Shown here: in pieces, positions 44,821-57,235 of the stretch
Layout of the letters: each line of letters begins with the position of its first letter
Position numbering within the stretch: position 1 is the first letter of the stretch
NCBI GenBank assembly: GCA_030686995.1
Contig: CM060696.1
Span: 112,836,949 to 112,900,948, forward strand
Direction of reading: 5' to 3'
Length of the DNA: 64,000 nt
DNA from: Artemisia argyi
Taxonomy: Eukaryota > Streptophyta > Magnoliopsida > Asterales > Asteraceae
The notes under the pieces: generated by a model
Seen by the model: only the letters and a program-made list of their open reading frames with translations
Database searches by the model: none
Told to the model about the DNA's origin: nothing
Made by a program: the position numbers and the translations under genes

Positions 44821-45835
44821 GGATTATTGGATTAGTGTTTATGTTATGTTATGTTGTTAGAAATGGTTATTAGTTGGATCTTAATTTCAAGTGTTTGGTA
44901 GTTAGTTAAGCTTTTAATGAAATCAACTTGGCTTTTGTGTTCGATTGTTTGTTTGATTTGCATATGTTTAACTTAAGTTTACGGGTTATTGTTTAATATG
45001 TTGGATTCTTTAATTGAGCTTAAATAATGTAATATCAAGTTATTGTTATTCTTAGGTTATGGTAAAACCTTTTAAGTTGGTGTTTGGATGTAGGGAACGA
45101 GTTGATTCATTGTATCTTTGTTTAGCTGATAAGAGTAGTTTAAAATTTAGAGGTTGACCACATATCTTTGGGTTGTTTGTGGGTATGTGACAAGAATTAG
45201 TGTGACTGCAAACCAAATGTTAAGTACGAAACTTGAGAGGGTAGTGATGGAATTAAGAATAATAAGTGGTCGCTGTTGAAAAAGTATGTGTTCATCTTTA
45301 AGACCCAGAACATGAAAACACTAGAAAATGTTGGAAATTTAGTTTTGATATGACAGTTGTGTCGAACTCCTTTGGATCAAGTTGTTGATTTGTTTAATCC
45401 AAAGTGTGCCCTTCTAGCAAACTTTAAGCTTTTGGCAAGTGGGATCGAACAAGAACATTACAACGTGCCCCTTCTCATGAGAAATGGTACAGCAAGTGAT
45501 GCAGAATGGAACCAACTTACATAGTGCATGATACGTGCTTTGAGAAAAACTAAATTATATTACTGAATATTTAGCAGAGTTAAACACAGGGCATTTTCAA
45601 GGGCAAGTCTACTTTTATCAGGTTCACCAATGTATAGCAAAACTTGAAACTTCTAAATAATGGAAAATATTGCCTGAACATATACTGATATACGTGACCG
45701 ACACTATACGTGTCACTTAATCATCGTATCAACAATAAAAACAGAGAAATGCTGAATTCAGATCCCTAAATGAAGAACTTAAGATCTGTTGGTTGCAGCA
45801 AACTGCCATAGGTATTTGTCATAACATCTAGAGTG

Positions 45836-46846
45836 TCAAGAGATCTCTTTTGCATGTTCATGGATCATGCAGCTCCTCACAGGTGGGAAGTTATAGTCTG
45901 AGTTGAACTTGTTTGCTGCGCACTTCCACGATGAGCCCCCTAATTCATCAATATGCTCCATATCAATATGCCATAAAGTGAATCCCTGCAATAAGTCAAC
46001 ATCTAGGATCTCAAAGTATACAAATTGAAGACATGACATTATTGAACATTCATTATTATAAACTTTATGCAGAATTATAATTTTGTGGAATCAAAGTATA
46101 CAAATTGAAGACATGATATTATTGAGTATTCAAGTTTTCGACCAATAGATTTTTTTCAGGAATGTAGATCATAACTGAATCTACGCAATAAGTTAATCTC
46201 TAGGATCTACTACTTTGTAATATACGAATTCTAACATGTTCTCTTTTGGGTAATGATGTTTGTAACTAGATAATTGAAGGTGCAATAAAAACCAGTAAAC
46301 ATAACAACAGGCTAAATCGGGTTGTACTTAATTAACAATGGGTCAAATGGGTAAGAACTAAGAAGTGGGTCAAATAAGATGGGAGTTGTCTAAAGTGCAA
46401 TGGAATGCTGGCTGGTTAACACTACCAGAAACATTTTGACCTCAACGTAAAGTAAAGATGACCTGCTTTGACCAAACAACGGTTTATAAATAACCTGAAC
46501 TGCCTAACCGGCGTGTTTGCAATATCTGCTAGATACCTTATTTACAACAAACTTTACGAGATGATTAATCGACATACATTTCAAAGCAAAACGGGTATTT
46601 CTTAAGATAAGGCACCGTGATTTTATGCATAATTATCTTAGATACGTTTCAGAAATATCATCTTTTTAGTTAACCGTCACTAGTATTTATCCTTTTCAAG
46701 ATAAATTTCAAAGCAAAACGAGTATTTCTTAAGCCAATTCAAAGCTTTCCCTTGCAGAAGACTTTTGAACTTTTTCTGGAGGAAATTAACAGAATAACAG
46801 ATACCACCTCATCAGGACACCGCAAGTTAATATTATGTTTTTTTAT
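45836..46846 (-). CDS. Unidentified plant gene, last two exons only
   Basis: The terminal exon at 45985-45836 follows a clean TGCAG acceptor and reads GFTLWHIDMEHIDELGG, SSWKCAANKFNSDYNFPP, VRSC and a stop. A 39-bp exon at 46846-46808 with a CAG acceptor and GT donor reads IKKHNINLRCPDE and joins in phase. The sequence looks like conserved protein but I cannot name the family. No earlier exon or start was found up to 48511, so the gene may be truncated or its first exons are too short to see. A broken copy of the terminal exon is present at 44215-44296, made by the histone tandem duplication. Confidence 0.45.
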
Positions 46847-48511
46847 CTGATTATTAGCAACCCAGCGTTGGTTCCTATTCAAGATCATGGTCTTTTTTCA
46901 TTGACCAAAGAGAGAATCTTCGAGTCTGCATATAGATATTTATCACCCTTTTCCTATTTTGCATCCTCATTATGTTACAAATAACTAGCTGTTTACAAGA
47001 ATAGAGAGCATAAATGATACCATATATAAAGTGCATACTGAGAACAAACACACAACTTTGCAGCTCAATAAAAAGGTTAAATGCAAACTGAATGTTCGAC
47101 GAAAAACGAATGTTTGATAAGTGTTGGAAAATGACAGATAGTTATCTGGTTAATCTAGAATCATTAATGAGAAAGAAGTAAACTTTATACTAACTAGACT
47201 GACTAATTAATAAACTAATGATGATGCGCTTGTAATTCTTTATGCTTAAGTGCTTAAATTAGGACAGTATACGGTGTTTGGAATTGCTTATTTTCTTAAA
47301 ACAGTTTAACAATATACTAGCATGTTTATTTCAGTGTAAACTAAGCAAATAAGCCGTTTCAGTTTTTGTCAAACACTATATATATAAGCAGATAAGCACC
47401 TAAAATAAGCAATCCCAATTCCCAAACAACCCCACAGATAATGATGAACTAAACACTATGCTGCAATGTATTACCATAAATACTACGTAACGAGTCAGGT
47501 GTCGCGGCGGGCCGTCGAAGGTGGGCGTATTTTCGTATTGTAATCTATCGACATAGTTTTTTAGAGCAAGTCATAATGAGATTAAAAATTGGTATTTTTT
47601 TAGCCGTGTAACATGAGTTAAAATTATATTTGCCATGTTAAAAGCTTCATTATAGGCCAAATATGTTATTGTTGGAAACTTGTTCACACTAATATAATAG
47701 GCCTAAGATCTTATTGTATTGGGCCTTAGCAGCCCAAATTTTTTTTTCGGGCAACCCACTTAATACTGGAACCAATCAAATGGCACCTATTCAACTGTGT
47801 CTAACTAAAAGATCACATTTATTTTTAAATTGAGATATCTTTTTATCTATTTATTTTTTTATGATCTAATTTCACTTGTGCTCTTTAATTCAACATCCAT
47901 ATATTTTTATTAGTTTTTACATTTTGTGAGTTTATTTATTTTTTATTCAAATTTTTTACAACTTTAACTTTTATTTCAACCAATAAAACTTTGATTCGTC
48001 AAAATCATATACTTTTAGAGGAGTGTTTGACGGGTAAGAGATTGCGAGGGTCTTTCTATATGCGAGAATAATGATGTCACGGGAAAGCTACGGTAAACCC
48101 AAGCAAACACATAAAATTAACACATATACACTCGGAGTGTTGTAAAACAAATTCACTAAGCGGGTAGTGAATTGCGGGGAGAGTTGGGCTAACAATTAAT
48201 TTACTATATTTATAATACAATCATATTTTTGGCCTCTGCCTGTGCGCGGGTATCCGACTAGTATATAATGCACCAAATGACCAAATATTCAGGTTGGCAT
48301 TTTAACCAACACGCTTTTTGATGAACTGAACCTTAACTTGAACCTATCTCAACCCTTTTGAACCTCCCTTTTCGACCCTTTCCTAATCTTTGCACCTTTA
48401 CTTGACCCGTTTATAGGAGAGATTAGGACGGTTGTCAAAAGTCAAAACCAATAATAGCCTTTCTTTAAGAAAAGTGCCGAAAACAAAGGCTCCGGATACC
48501 GGACATAAGCA
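46847..48511. other. Intergenic with a Helitron-like segment
   Basis: A fold-back resembling a GTGTTTGG...AATAAGCAAT MITE lies at about 47272-47435. A Helitron-like 3' end lies at 48261. No gene is seen. Confidence 0.4.
47490..48261 (+). mobile_element. Probable non-autonomous Helitron (3' end well placed, 5' end approximate)
   Basis: The sequence GTGCGCGGGTATCCGACTAG followed by T has the CTAG terminus of plant Helitrons. A GTCGCGGCGGGCC segment near 47502, which I associate with plant Helitron bodies, marks the approximate left side. The terminal hairpin is weak. Confidence 0.4.
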
Positions 48512-51500
48512 ATGGAGAAGGTGGCAAATGGGTCAGAAGAAAATAAAAAGAGTGAGCATATGATAATTTGCAGAAGATGTAAAGAAAGTTATAAACCATC
48601 TTTAAATAACTCTTCTGCTTGTCGATTTCATCCTTCTTTCTTTGTTTGCAGACGTCATGATGATCAAAAAAGGTATATGTTTTGAGTTATGCATCAAATA
48701 CTTGTATCTCCTAATTATTTTTCCCTTTACAGTGAAAATTAGGGGGTGTTTGTTTAAGCTTATATGTGGCTTATATTTCATAAGTCTCGATTTTTCGGCT
48801 TATTTTGAGATTTTTCGGCTTATTTTGAGACTTATGGGCTTATATAAGTTTATAACGTAAAGGGGAGGGCTTTACTTGGTTTGATGATGAGTGACGGTGG
48901 TTCAAATCCCGTGAATTAGTCTGCCAAAAGGTCGTTAGGGTCAGTTTGGTGACAAGTAATAATTTTGTAACATTTATTGACGGATCATAGAAAGGCCAAA
49001 ACGTGTAGAATCAATGGTGGGATTTTAAGGTAACATTGAAGATTTGAAGGACCAGAAGGAAATAGGATTTCCTATAGTAAAATTGATCTTTGGGGATTAT
49101 GGAGGAGCCGGAAATGGTGGTCATAATGTGGAATGATGAAAGAAGGTGCATTAGTTCGCATATGGTAGCTGTAGTTCTCTCTCATACTTAGAACTCTCAA
49201 TTTTGAATTTACACATTCACAATAAGGATCAACCTATGGGTGGATTAGTAAGCGTATGTAATTTGTAATCAAAGGTGTAATTGACTGCTATGCTTTAGGA
49301 AATAGAATCCCTCGTGCTAAGTTGTTGATTCTGCTTATTCAAGGCCTTGCTAAAGTAGTGTAATGGTTCGCTTACTGATCCAGTTCTTGAGACATGTGTA
49401 TCAGCCTTCAAGTGAAAAATCTCTTTGATATCTTGGAGCCTCAATAATCGTGTTGATACCATACCTTATTTCAGTCATGTATAAACCTGTTCTATCAAGT
49501 TAGTCAAATGATGATGGTGTGCTAGATTATTTCAGTTTGGGGTTTACTTTACATATTACCCTATCCTATCACCAACGTCCTGTAGTACTTAGCAAGCCCT
49601 ACAATTGCATCAATTAGTTTTCAGTCATTTTTAATGACTTACAAAGTTTTGAAAGCGGTTGTTTCTTTGAAAAGTAGCTTCTGTCCCGACTATCTACAAA
49701 AACGTAAAACTGAAATGGAATGTAATGCTGCTACTATACTCAGTACCAATTACAAGAAAAGGAAAAAGAAAAAATATCTTTTGTTTATTTACAAGACTCA
49801 TTTTGGAGAAAAAAATTAGGTTCAAATAGCTAGCCCAAAAGTTGTGGATGGTTTACGTTTGTTACCGTCAGTTTGAAACCGGTAGCCAGAATCCGGAGTA
49901 TATCTGATACTCATATGTTAGTAACTCCTGCGGTCTGGTTTTATACTGTTGCTCACCACTGTTGGTGCGTAATAGAGCAGATATCAGTTTTCAAATAATG
50001 GGAATCTTTTAAAATATTAATCTTCAAGAACTGAATCTGTTTCTCTTTCATATGTTATGATTCAAACCGTTTGACAGCAAATGTTTATTTGGAGAAAGAG
50101 TTTTCTTTTGCAATCTTCCTTTGATAAGAACATATGGTCAGTGCGAGGTAGGAACTTGCAAGGAACTGAGGTCCTTTTGGTGACATTGTTTTGTAATATC
50201 TATTGATGGATCTCATTCAGAGGTTTTAGCATGTCGTAATATATTGATGATAAAACTTTACACAATTCAGTGGAGTTGGCAAAAGGATTGAATGAATAGG
50301 AGGGACTTGAAGAACCAGAAGGAAAAACCTGTAGCGGAATCCATCAATTTTGTAATTTATGATCAAAGATGTATTTAATGCTATACATTTGGAGGTAAAG
50401 CTCTAAGTGGTTTTTAGGTTGTTTTTGTAATCTAGCTGCCATGCTTGTTTTAGTTACTGAGCTGCCTAACTGAACGGTGGCAAAGTCCACCTTCTGGTGT
50501 TTGGGGAAAAGTCAAAATTAGCAGTACAGAACACCTAGCTAGTCAAACCCCCTCGCAGCCTTATTCTCAAAGTATGGAAACTGACCTAGTAGGGCACTTG
50601 GGCTATAGGTCTGGTCCCATTTCTTTGGCTCACTTACTGCAGGCAACTTCCACCATGGTTCATCTTTACTACCTTATAATGTATTTAGGACATCTAAATT
50701 TAGAAGTCTTAAAAAAATAAGACCAAAAACATTTCTACAAAAAGAAAGTTACATATAAAGATGTTTCAACCAAAAGTTAAATGTTTTAATTTTGCTATTA
50801 AAAATTTAGACTTGTATCATCCTGAAAATTAAATATATTTAAATGTTGACTTGTAACTACCTTCGAATATTTATACTGTCCATTTCAACCAGACTTGTAA
50901 CATCCTGAAAATTAAATGTATTTAAGTGTCGATTTGTAAATGTGTTGATGGATTAGTAGTTGGACTATCCAAAAATATGGACCATTAATGGGCTTATCGG
51001 AATATACATGGGTTGGTAGTTTAGTCCCAAAAAGTTATGGTAAATGTGTTGATGGATTAGTAATTTAGTCATTTTATTTCAAGTTTTATTTGTAATGTTT
51101 TTAACTGTATTTAAATTATTATGTAATGGTTGAAAAAAAAGAAGATGTATTTCGCCATAAAGATTGTCACAGGGTACCCGCCGTTGCATTGCGCGGGTAT
51201 CCTTCTAGTTATTCTTAACGAGCCTAAGGAATTCCTTTCAACTTATACTCTTGTAGTCAACCTTTTGCTCTAAACGTCTTACTTGCAATGCAACTGTTTC
51301 TTAGTCCTTGTAGCCGTCATCAGTGTTCCTATGTGAACAGCTTAAATCATTCTAAAGCCTCATCTCACACCTTCAAGGTTAATTGCTTAACGGATTGTTC
51401 CCTGATCATATAACACATTTTGCTTAAGAAAAGAAAATTAAGATGAGGAACAGAGAGAGATAAACGGTTAAAAGTAAGCGTATTTCATTCCTGGTACTAA

Positions 51501-52444
51501 AATAAACTACACGTGTATTTTGTAGTAGAGATGGTAATATGAGCAGGTTGTGTATGGGTCAAAATTAGCCGGGTCGGTGTAGCTGCCAAAATTTTGTGGT
51601 TTGTTAGTAGTTAATGTATTAAATATGATAATAGAAACTTTAGTATATCATTATATTATTCTCATTTTTTTAAACGAATGAGGTTGAAAACATTTTATAA
51701 CACTGGGCGACTTTCAATAATTGGACCCATTCGACCCTTTCATCTTTATGCAAGTGTTTTGAACATTACCGTTTCGACCTGTTACAGATACAATTTAATC
51801 CACATTGACCCATTTTTAAGTTAATGTGTCGAAATTGCGACCCCTAGTTATAGTAACACCGCACGTAGAGCCATAGAGGTGAGCGGAAGGCGTCTAACCC
51901 AAATAGTTATAAAAGAAAGTTGTTAAATCAAGTGAAGTTAATCTGTTCAAATGAATCAAGTAAGCTTAAAAGGGTAAAGAGTTAGTAGATTAAATACATA
52001 CTGTGGCTTCCTTTGACACCATTTGAGTTGTCTTGGTTTTTTTCTCTCCATGAAGAATGTTCAACTCGTTTTCATTTGGTAAACCATTGAGGCAGCATTT
52101 CTGTAGTTTCGTTAGCTAAATTCAATCCTAGAAAAGTTGAATTTTTTTCTTTTTGGTAGATAATGTTATGATACTAAAACCATAGGGTGGTTGTAAAGAA
52201 ACTTACCATTTTTCTTTCGTTTCCTTTTCGTTGTTTTTGGTAGAGAATGTACATATGATATCTTTTGGATAACCATGGTTACAACCTTTAGTTTGAGATA
52301 TGTATTATCACTTTTTGCAGGTACTATGAACTGGGACCTGATGATCCACCCTACGCAGCCAAATTCTATGATTGTTGTGGAGCAGAGGAACCTGAAGCAC
52401 CTGGTTGCACCACCAATTTCCATATCTCTTATGATGACGCCTGA
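48512..52444 (+). CDS. Conserved plant Cys/His-rich small protein, 94 aa, two exons
   Basis: Exon 1 is 48512-48672 and exon 2 is 52321-52444, with an AG/GT donor and TTTTTGCAG acceptor; the split Arg codon joins cleanly. The protein begins MEKVANGSEENKKSEHM and then has CRRCKESY, CRFHPSFFVCRRHDD, RYYELGPDDPPYAAKFYDCC and GCTTNFHISYDDA at the end. The spacing CxxC, CxxHPxxFxCxxH and CC...C suggests one or two zinc-binding sites. I recall close homologues across land plants annotated only as uncharacterised. The 3.65-kb intron is filled with decayed transposons, which would hide the second exon from simple gene finders. No regulatory site is evident. Confidence 0.75.
48741..48860. repeat. MITE-like fragment with TTTAAGCTTATA terminus
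   Basis: GGGGGTGTTTGTTTAAGCTT at its left edge matches the right edge of the fold-back at 58200-58437. An internal 19-bp TTTTTCGGCTTATTTTGAGA unit is repeated in tandem. The right terminus is missing. Confidence 0.45.
48873..52320. other. Intron of the 94-aa gene: decayed repeats, no gene
   Basis: It includes a direct repeat of a CATCCTGAAAATTAAAT segment (50820 and 50905), a twice-occurring AAATGTGTTGATGGATTAGT (50938, 51043) and a Helitron 3' end at 51208. No ORF of note. Confidence 0.5.
51174..51208 (+). mobile_element. Helitron 3' terminus (hairpin plus CTAG)
   Basis: A hairpin with arms TACCCGC (51175-51181) and GCGGGTA (51193-51199) is followed 5 nt later by CTAG (51205-51208) and T. 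This is the standard plant Helitron end. The 5' TC end was not located; the body probably covers 50750-51170. Confidence 0.65.
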
Positions 52445-52911
52445 AAGACCATGTTGAAAGCATGATGCTAAGATATGTATATAAACACTAAAATGATAAA
52501 TAAATCAAAAAAATTTCCTTGTTTTATGATAGTCTTGTTGCAATCCTACTTGATGTTTATGATTTACCTTTTCTATCTAATATCATTTTATCAATAGCTT
52601 TGCTTTATGTTTGTTCATCTATTTTTTGGATGTTAGTAGATTAAGCATTTCAAACTTTTTGTTTTGTCTACAACTATGGTTGATTGTTACATTGATGGTA
52701 GTTTATTTTTAACCACTCCCCAGCCGAGAACCAAAGTTGTGGTCTTGTGTAGAAGTTTTGACATCACTCTTTTTGTTTTTGTCGGGAGATATTGTGACAC
52801 TGTCCTGTTTCATGTTTGGCTATGTTTGGCTGTGGGACTATCTGGTGGGGTGCCCGCGAATACATAAGGTTAGAGCTTAGCTCCATGGTCCTTGACGCAA
52901 CATGTGTTTAA

Positions 52912-53400
52912 AAAAGTGAGCATCAAGCGCGCCTGGGCCATGATGCAATGCGATGCAGTACCTTATTGCATCAGACACCCTAATGCGTTGCGATCACGAG
53001 ATGCGTGGCGAGGCACAGACATGCATCATCGCTTTTCGACGCATCATGTACTTTGGACCTTATAACATAAAATTTGGACCTTATAACATACAATTAGACT
53101 TACTAATGTATATTGGGCTTCTTCTAATGTGCTGGCCTTACTTTAAATATGTGAGTCCAATTTGACCAGTTCTAAATGTAAAAATATGTGGGTCCAATTT
53201 GAACTGCAAACTATTAGAAAGCATGGTATCTTTTTAAATAAATGTGGTGTTAATGTGTTTTGTGTACTACATATGATTTAAAAGTATTCTTTATAAAATT
53301 ATCGCCTTGGGTACGTGATGCGTGCGCTTTCGCCTCGCCGCCTTGGCTTTTTGACCCTTATCGCAACAAAGCGCATCGCGTTTTCTAAAACCTAGGAGGC
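52912..53400. repeat. MITE-like repeat rich in GCATCGC/GCGATGC words
   Basis: The left edge AAAAAAGTGAGCATCAAGCGC and the right edge GCGCATCGCGTTTTCTAAAA are roughly inverted, and the ends are rich in GATGC/GCATC words. No clear target duplication was found. No gene is visible from 52445 to here. Confidence 0.4.
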
Positions 53401-54175
53401 AACCATCGTGAGCTGAGCTAGACATGCAGCCATCGTAAGCTAAACAACAGCTAAGAAGATATCTGACTAGTCATGTCTCTAAAACTCTTGGAACATCACA
53501 TGATCTAATGAATAAAACCCTCTCCTAGTATTTCAAGCTAGCAATCATATCATCTGAGTTTTTGCTTTCAAAACGAACAATCAAACGTTAACCGACAAAT
53601 TCAAAAAGGTCAACCAAACAAAACCAAATTGGCTCAAATGATCTTCAACAAAGACAATCAAATTTGGCAACCAACATCAAAAGCCCGACAAACGAAGATC
53701 CAAATTTCAAACTTACAAATTCCCAATGATCGAACAAAATTCAAAAGACCTGATTATAACCAAGTCTTCAAAGTTCAAACATCAATCGATCTTCAAATTC
53801 TAATTATCAAATTCAAGTTCTTTTGACCCACTTATTTTATAAGTATAACGGTCAAACTTTAAACTTATTATCCGTAAAAAACAAATTCAAGTTAATAAAT
53901 AACTTGACGAACGGGCTCTAATAATTTAACGCCCCTAATATGATGCAGATAATCCTTAAAACTCACATATATAATAATTATGGTTCAAATTTAAATACAA
54001 AAGTTGCCGATCAAAAAACAAAACGTTGATTTTTTGAGATCAAACAAAACAGTACCAAAACAAATAATCCCAAACGAGTTCTTCAAAACTAAAATCCCAA
54101 ATGATTTATCAAAACAAAAAACAATCAAACTTTTTCTTCTTCTTTCTTTTTTTTCTTCATGGCTAAACAAAACCA
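53401..54175. other. Probable decayed retroelement leader/gag region, no ORF
   Basis: A-rich, repetitive CAAATTC/AAACAAA sequence. It lies downstream (on the minus strand) of the copia-type primer-binding site at 54176. Confidence 0.35.
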
Positions 54176-54187
54176 GCTCTGATACCA
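54176..54187 (-). other. Primer-binding site of a copia-type LTR retrotransposon remnant
   Basis: On the minus strand TGGTATCAGAGC is the classic initiator-Met tRNA site. It is separated by two bases from TACA, which would be the LTR end. The LTR would run from 54190 rightward for a few hundred bases; its far end and a partner copy are not seen. Confidence 0.6.
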
Positions 54188-54915
54188 CTTGTAGGTAATC
54201 GAAAGAAAGAAACAAACAAAGAAAGTTGATAAACAAACGAAGCGAAAGCTTTATTCAAATTACTAAACCAAATCCAAAACCAAATTCAAATGTACAAAAC
54301 CCAAAATTCTAATTCAAAAGGTACAAAAAGTTCTAAAGCTATTAATCTCTATTAGACAAAACTAACCATATTAGATTAGTTTCCTAATTCAGAACAAACT
54401 TGTATGACAAGTCACACAAATTACCAAATTTACCAAACAACCCCTTAAAGTTTAAGTTACTTTTCTAACTGATCTCATTCGTTTACCTTCTATAATTGGT
54501 TATTGTATCAACTGCAATGCCGCATTTTCTTACCGAATGGGTCCTTGCATATAATTGATGAATATTTAGAAGGTAACGTCAAAGTACAAGACAATATATA
54601 AAAAACATTTTGATTTGTAACTATTAAAAACATAATGTAAACGCTTAAGCAATTAAATAGAACCATGATTTTTTAATAAACATTATGATTGAGTCATTGA
54701 GCGCATCACTTTTCTTATTGCGTGGCTTTGTACAATAATAAAAATTGTAGAGTTTTATTTATTTCATTTTTGTGTTTTAACTATCGTTTCATTTTGTTTA
54801 TATTACATATCCATCTTATTCATATTCCCAATCTCAATCTAAATCCCAAATTTAGTATGGTTGATGAGGACTTACCAAAACCAATTGCTACTAGCTTCTT
54901 GGATAATTAAGTTTT

Positions 54916-55253
54916 GGGGTATGTTTGGCAAAACTAGTTGTAAGCTGTAAATTGTAAACAAACTGTAAAGCTGTTAACATGAGCTACAAACCGTATTTTT
55001 TTTTTCAATAAAAATGTTTGCTAAATTAGCTGTTAAATGTAATTATAAGCTTTGTAATTTTATGTCTTAACAACTTCGAATATTTTAAAAGCTTCATGAA
55101 TCAACTTTTCATTTTGGAGCTATTTGTTTAAAATAAAAGCTTGAAGTTGATGTATCCAAACGAAGCTACTTGTTTTGAAAAAGATTATGATTGTAACAAA
55201 AAACTTACAACTAAAAAAAAAGCTCTAAATATTAGCCTACCAAACAGGCCCTA
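54916..55253. mobile_element. MITE-like element with GTTTGGCAAA/CCAAACAGGCC ends
   Basis: The left GGGGTATGTTTGGCAAAACTA and the right TAGCCTACCAAACAGGCCCTA are roughly inverted. The interior has inverted TTGTAAGCT/ACTTACAACTA words. Target duplications are unclear. Confidence 0.5.
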
Positions 55254-55440
55254 GTATTGTAAAACTACTTAAATTTTGATTATTGTACCTTGGCATAAAT
55301 GTTAAATGAGAAATTGAACAACAGTTTCACAACTATAAGAGCACCCGGTGTGGGGAATGTCACACCTTGCCACTCCACGGTGGAATGCTCGCCATTACTA
55401 GTCACTACACCGTGCTCCTTACTCATTTCTCGCCACTTGC

Positions 55441-55466
55441 ACCCTCGTCGTCTGCACGACGAGGGT
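55441..55466. repeat. Perfect 10-bp GC-rich hairpin
   Basis: ACCCTCGTCG and CGACGAGGGT pair across a 6-nt loop. Nothing nearby explains it; it may be the end of a decayed element. Confidence 0.6.
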
Positions 55467-55528
55467 AAAAACTGTCCTTTTGTCAGATTTTTTTGCAAGT
55501 TTGTGTGTATGAGTGTGTGTGAGAGTAA

Positions 55529-55748
55529 GGCTGGGCACAGTGGCCCTGAAAACATCGGTCGATCTTCAAGGGTGGCCGACATTAACATCGGTCGAGCCCT
55601 ATGTGGAGTTTTGGTCAAATATCGGTCGAGCTCTAAGAAAAAACACAATCGGTCTAAATTTCGACCGATTGTTACATACCTCTTTTTATTTATTTATTTA
55701 TTTTTTCTTTCTTGTCTAAAGAAACGGAGCTTCAAGAAAGTTTCATGG

Positions 55749-55781
<33 letters not shown>

Positions 55782-56083
55782 CGAGAAAATGACCCAAAAA
55801 ATATTTTCTTTGACCACCAATATTGTTTTGTTTATGATCATATAGATATACAAAAATTTATTTTAGTCCCTTTGACATTCGTAGATCATAAATTTAACCC
55901 AATCTTAAATATTCAACTTTTCACATACATTAATTTGTTATCAAAACTAAGTAAATAATTTTCTTAAGTAAATTATCATTCAACTTTTCACATACATTAA
56001 TTTGTTATCAAAACTAAGTAAATAATTTTCTGAAATTATCAGCTAAAAAGTTGGGTGAATATGGGTCACCATTGTGCCCAGCC
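55529..56083. mobile_element. PIF/Harbinger-like element, 555 bp
   Basis: The inverted ends are GGCTGGGCACAGTGG and CCATTGTGCCCAGCC, flanked by TAA (55526-55528, 56084-56086). It contains a T run at 55750-55781 and a tandem ~54-bp repeat (55910-55963 and 55978-56032). An ORF running through it is repeat-derived. Confidence 0.8.
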
Positions 56084-56507
56084 TAAAAGGTTGAAGATGA
56101 TGGGTATATTTATTTTGTTTTTTTTGTAAATAAAGGGCAGGTGAGAGTTGAGGTTAGTTATTAGTGAGAGGTTAGTTGTGCATGTTTGTTAAAGTGATAT
56201 GCCACGCGTGTGCCTGATGGGAGGTGAACTTGTTCTTGTGCTCTAATTATTTTAGAGAGTATGCACGGGTAGAGGTGCACATTTCGGTTAACCGGTTCGG
56301 TTTTACCCGGACCGGTTTGTGTGACCGGTTTGAGTCAACGCGGTCAAGAACCAGTCGGGGCGGTTAACCGGTTCGGTTCCAAACCGGCCTCGAGAGGAAA
56401 AAACCCAAACCTATCCGAACCGGTTTGGTTTCGGTTATATGCGGTTTGGTCGCGGTTAACCGGTTTGGACCGGTTTGTATTTTTTTTTTTTTTTTTCGTT
56501 TTTGGGC

Positions 56508-56518
56508 CTATAAATACT
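56508..56518 (+). promoter_or_regulatory. TATA box of the plus-strand hAT mini-gene
   Basis: CCTATAAATAC lies about 70 bp before the ATG at 56587, just inside the CCGGTT subterminal array. Confidence 0.6.
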
Positions 56519-56586
56519 AGTATACTTACTACCCATTGTCCCATTCACATAATTATCAGTTCTCACTTCTCAACATTCAAAATTCG

Positions 56587-56997
56587 ATGTCTCGCAAAGA
56601 TTTCTCGCAACAATTCCCAAGTCCTCACAAAGATTTCTCACAACAATTCCCAAGTCCTCCAAACGAACCGGTGGTGATTATGAACACTCCACCACCTGCA
56701 GAAAATGAAAATGAACAACAAAACACTCCAGTTGAGAATGAACTGGTAAACAATCCACCGGTGGAACAACGAGCGTTGACTGATGAAGAACTCTTTGAGC
56801 AAGATATGCAAGTCATGAGAGAGGCTATAGAAGCTGAAGAACGTGAGGCAGCTGCTCGTACGGCTCGGGAAAATGCTCGTAGGGAGCTGTTAAACAGAGA
56901 AGCACCACACCGATGGGCCTTGGGGTTAGGCCATCAGCCATCAGAGTCTTCTTCGAGTGAGGAGGATGGCTGGGTCTCCGATGATTTATTTTATTAA
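56587..56997 (+). CDS. hAT-borne ORF A, 136 aa, unknown function
   Basis: The first ATG after the TATA box is 56587. The protein starts MSRKDFSQQFPSPHKDFSQQ, where KDFSQQFPSP is an exact tandem duplication. A Pro/Glu/Asn-rich segment follows, then a predicted helix (~75-115) of Glu/Arg/Ala (EAIEAEEREAAARTAREN), and an acidic Ser-rich end with SSSEEDGW. No catalytic motif or zinc finger is visible. It does not resemble the hAT catalytic domain. It may be an accessory protein, the first exon of a larger transposase gene, or a captured host exon. The frame is intact across an element with exact target duplications. Confidence 0.55.
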   Translation: MSRKDFSQQFPSPHKDFSQQFPSPPNEPVVIMNTPPPAENENEQQNTPVENELVNNPPVEQRALTDEELFEQDMQVMREAIEAEEREAAARTARENARRELLNREAPHRWALGLGHQPSESSSSEEDGWVSDDLFY

Positions 56998-57051
56998 TTC
57001 GTAGTTTTATTTTAATTACCGTATCGTAGTTTCTATTAATCGTACTTTGTA

Positions 57052-57125
57052 TTTCATGTTTTAACTTTAACGTTTAATGTAATCCGTGTTTTAACTTTAA
57101 CGTTTAATGTGATTCGTGTTTTAAA
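57052..57125. repeat. Two-copy tandem repeat between the two hAT mini-genes
   Basis: A ~31-bp unit containing GTTTTAACTTTAACGTTTAA occurs twice, in the shared 3' region of the convergent ORFs. Confidence 0.8.
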
Positions 57126-57235
57126 TGTTATGACTTATGTTAGTTATTTTAGTTTATGTGGAAATTACAAAGTAAACTGAATAAAATTCAACTTTTATTT
57201 AATACAACGAAAATACACTTAAAGAAAATACAAGA

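Noticed and set aside
52664..52867. 67-aa ORF downstream of the 94-aa gene
   Set aside because: No homology that I recognise, no conserved motif; it lies in the 3' flank of a complete gene.
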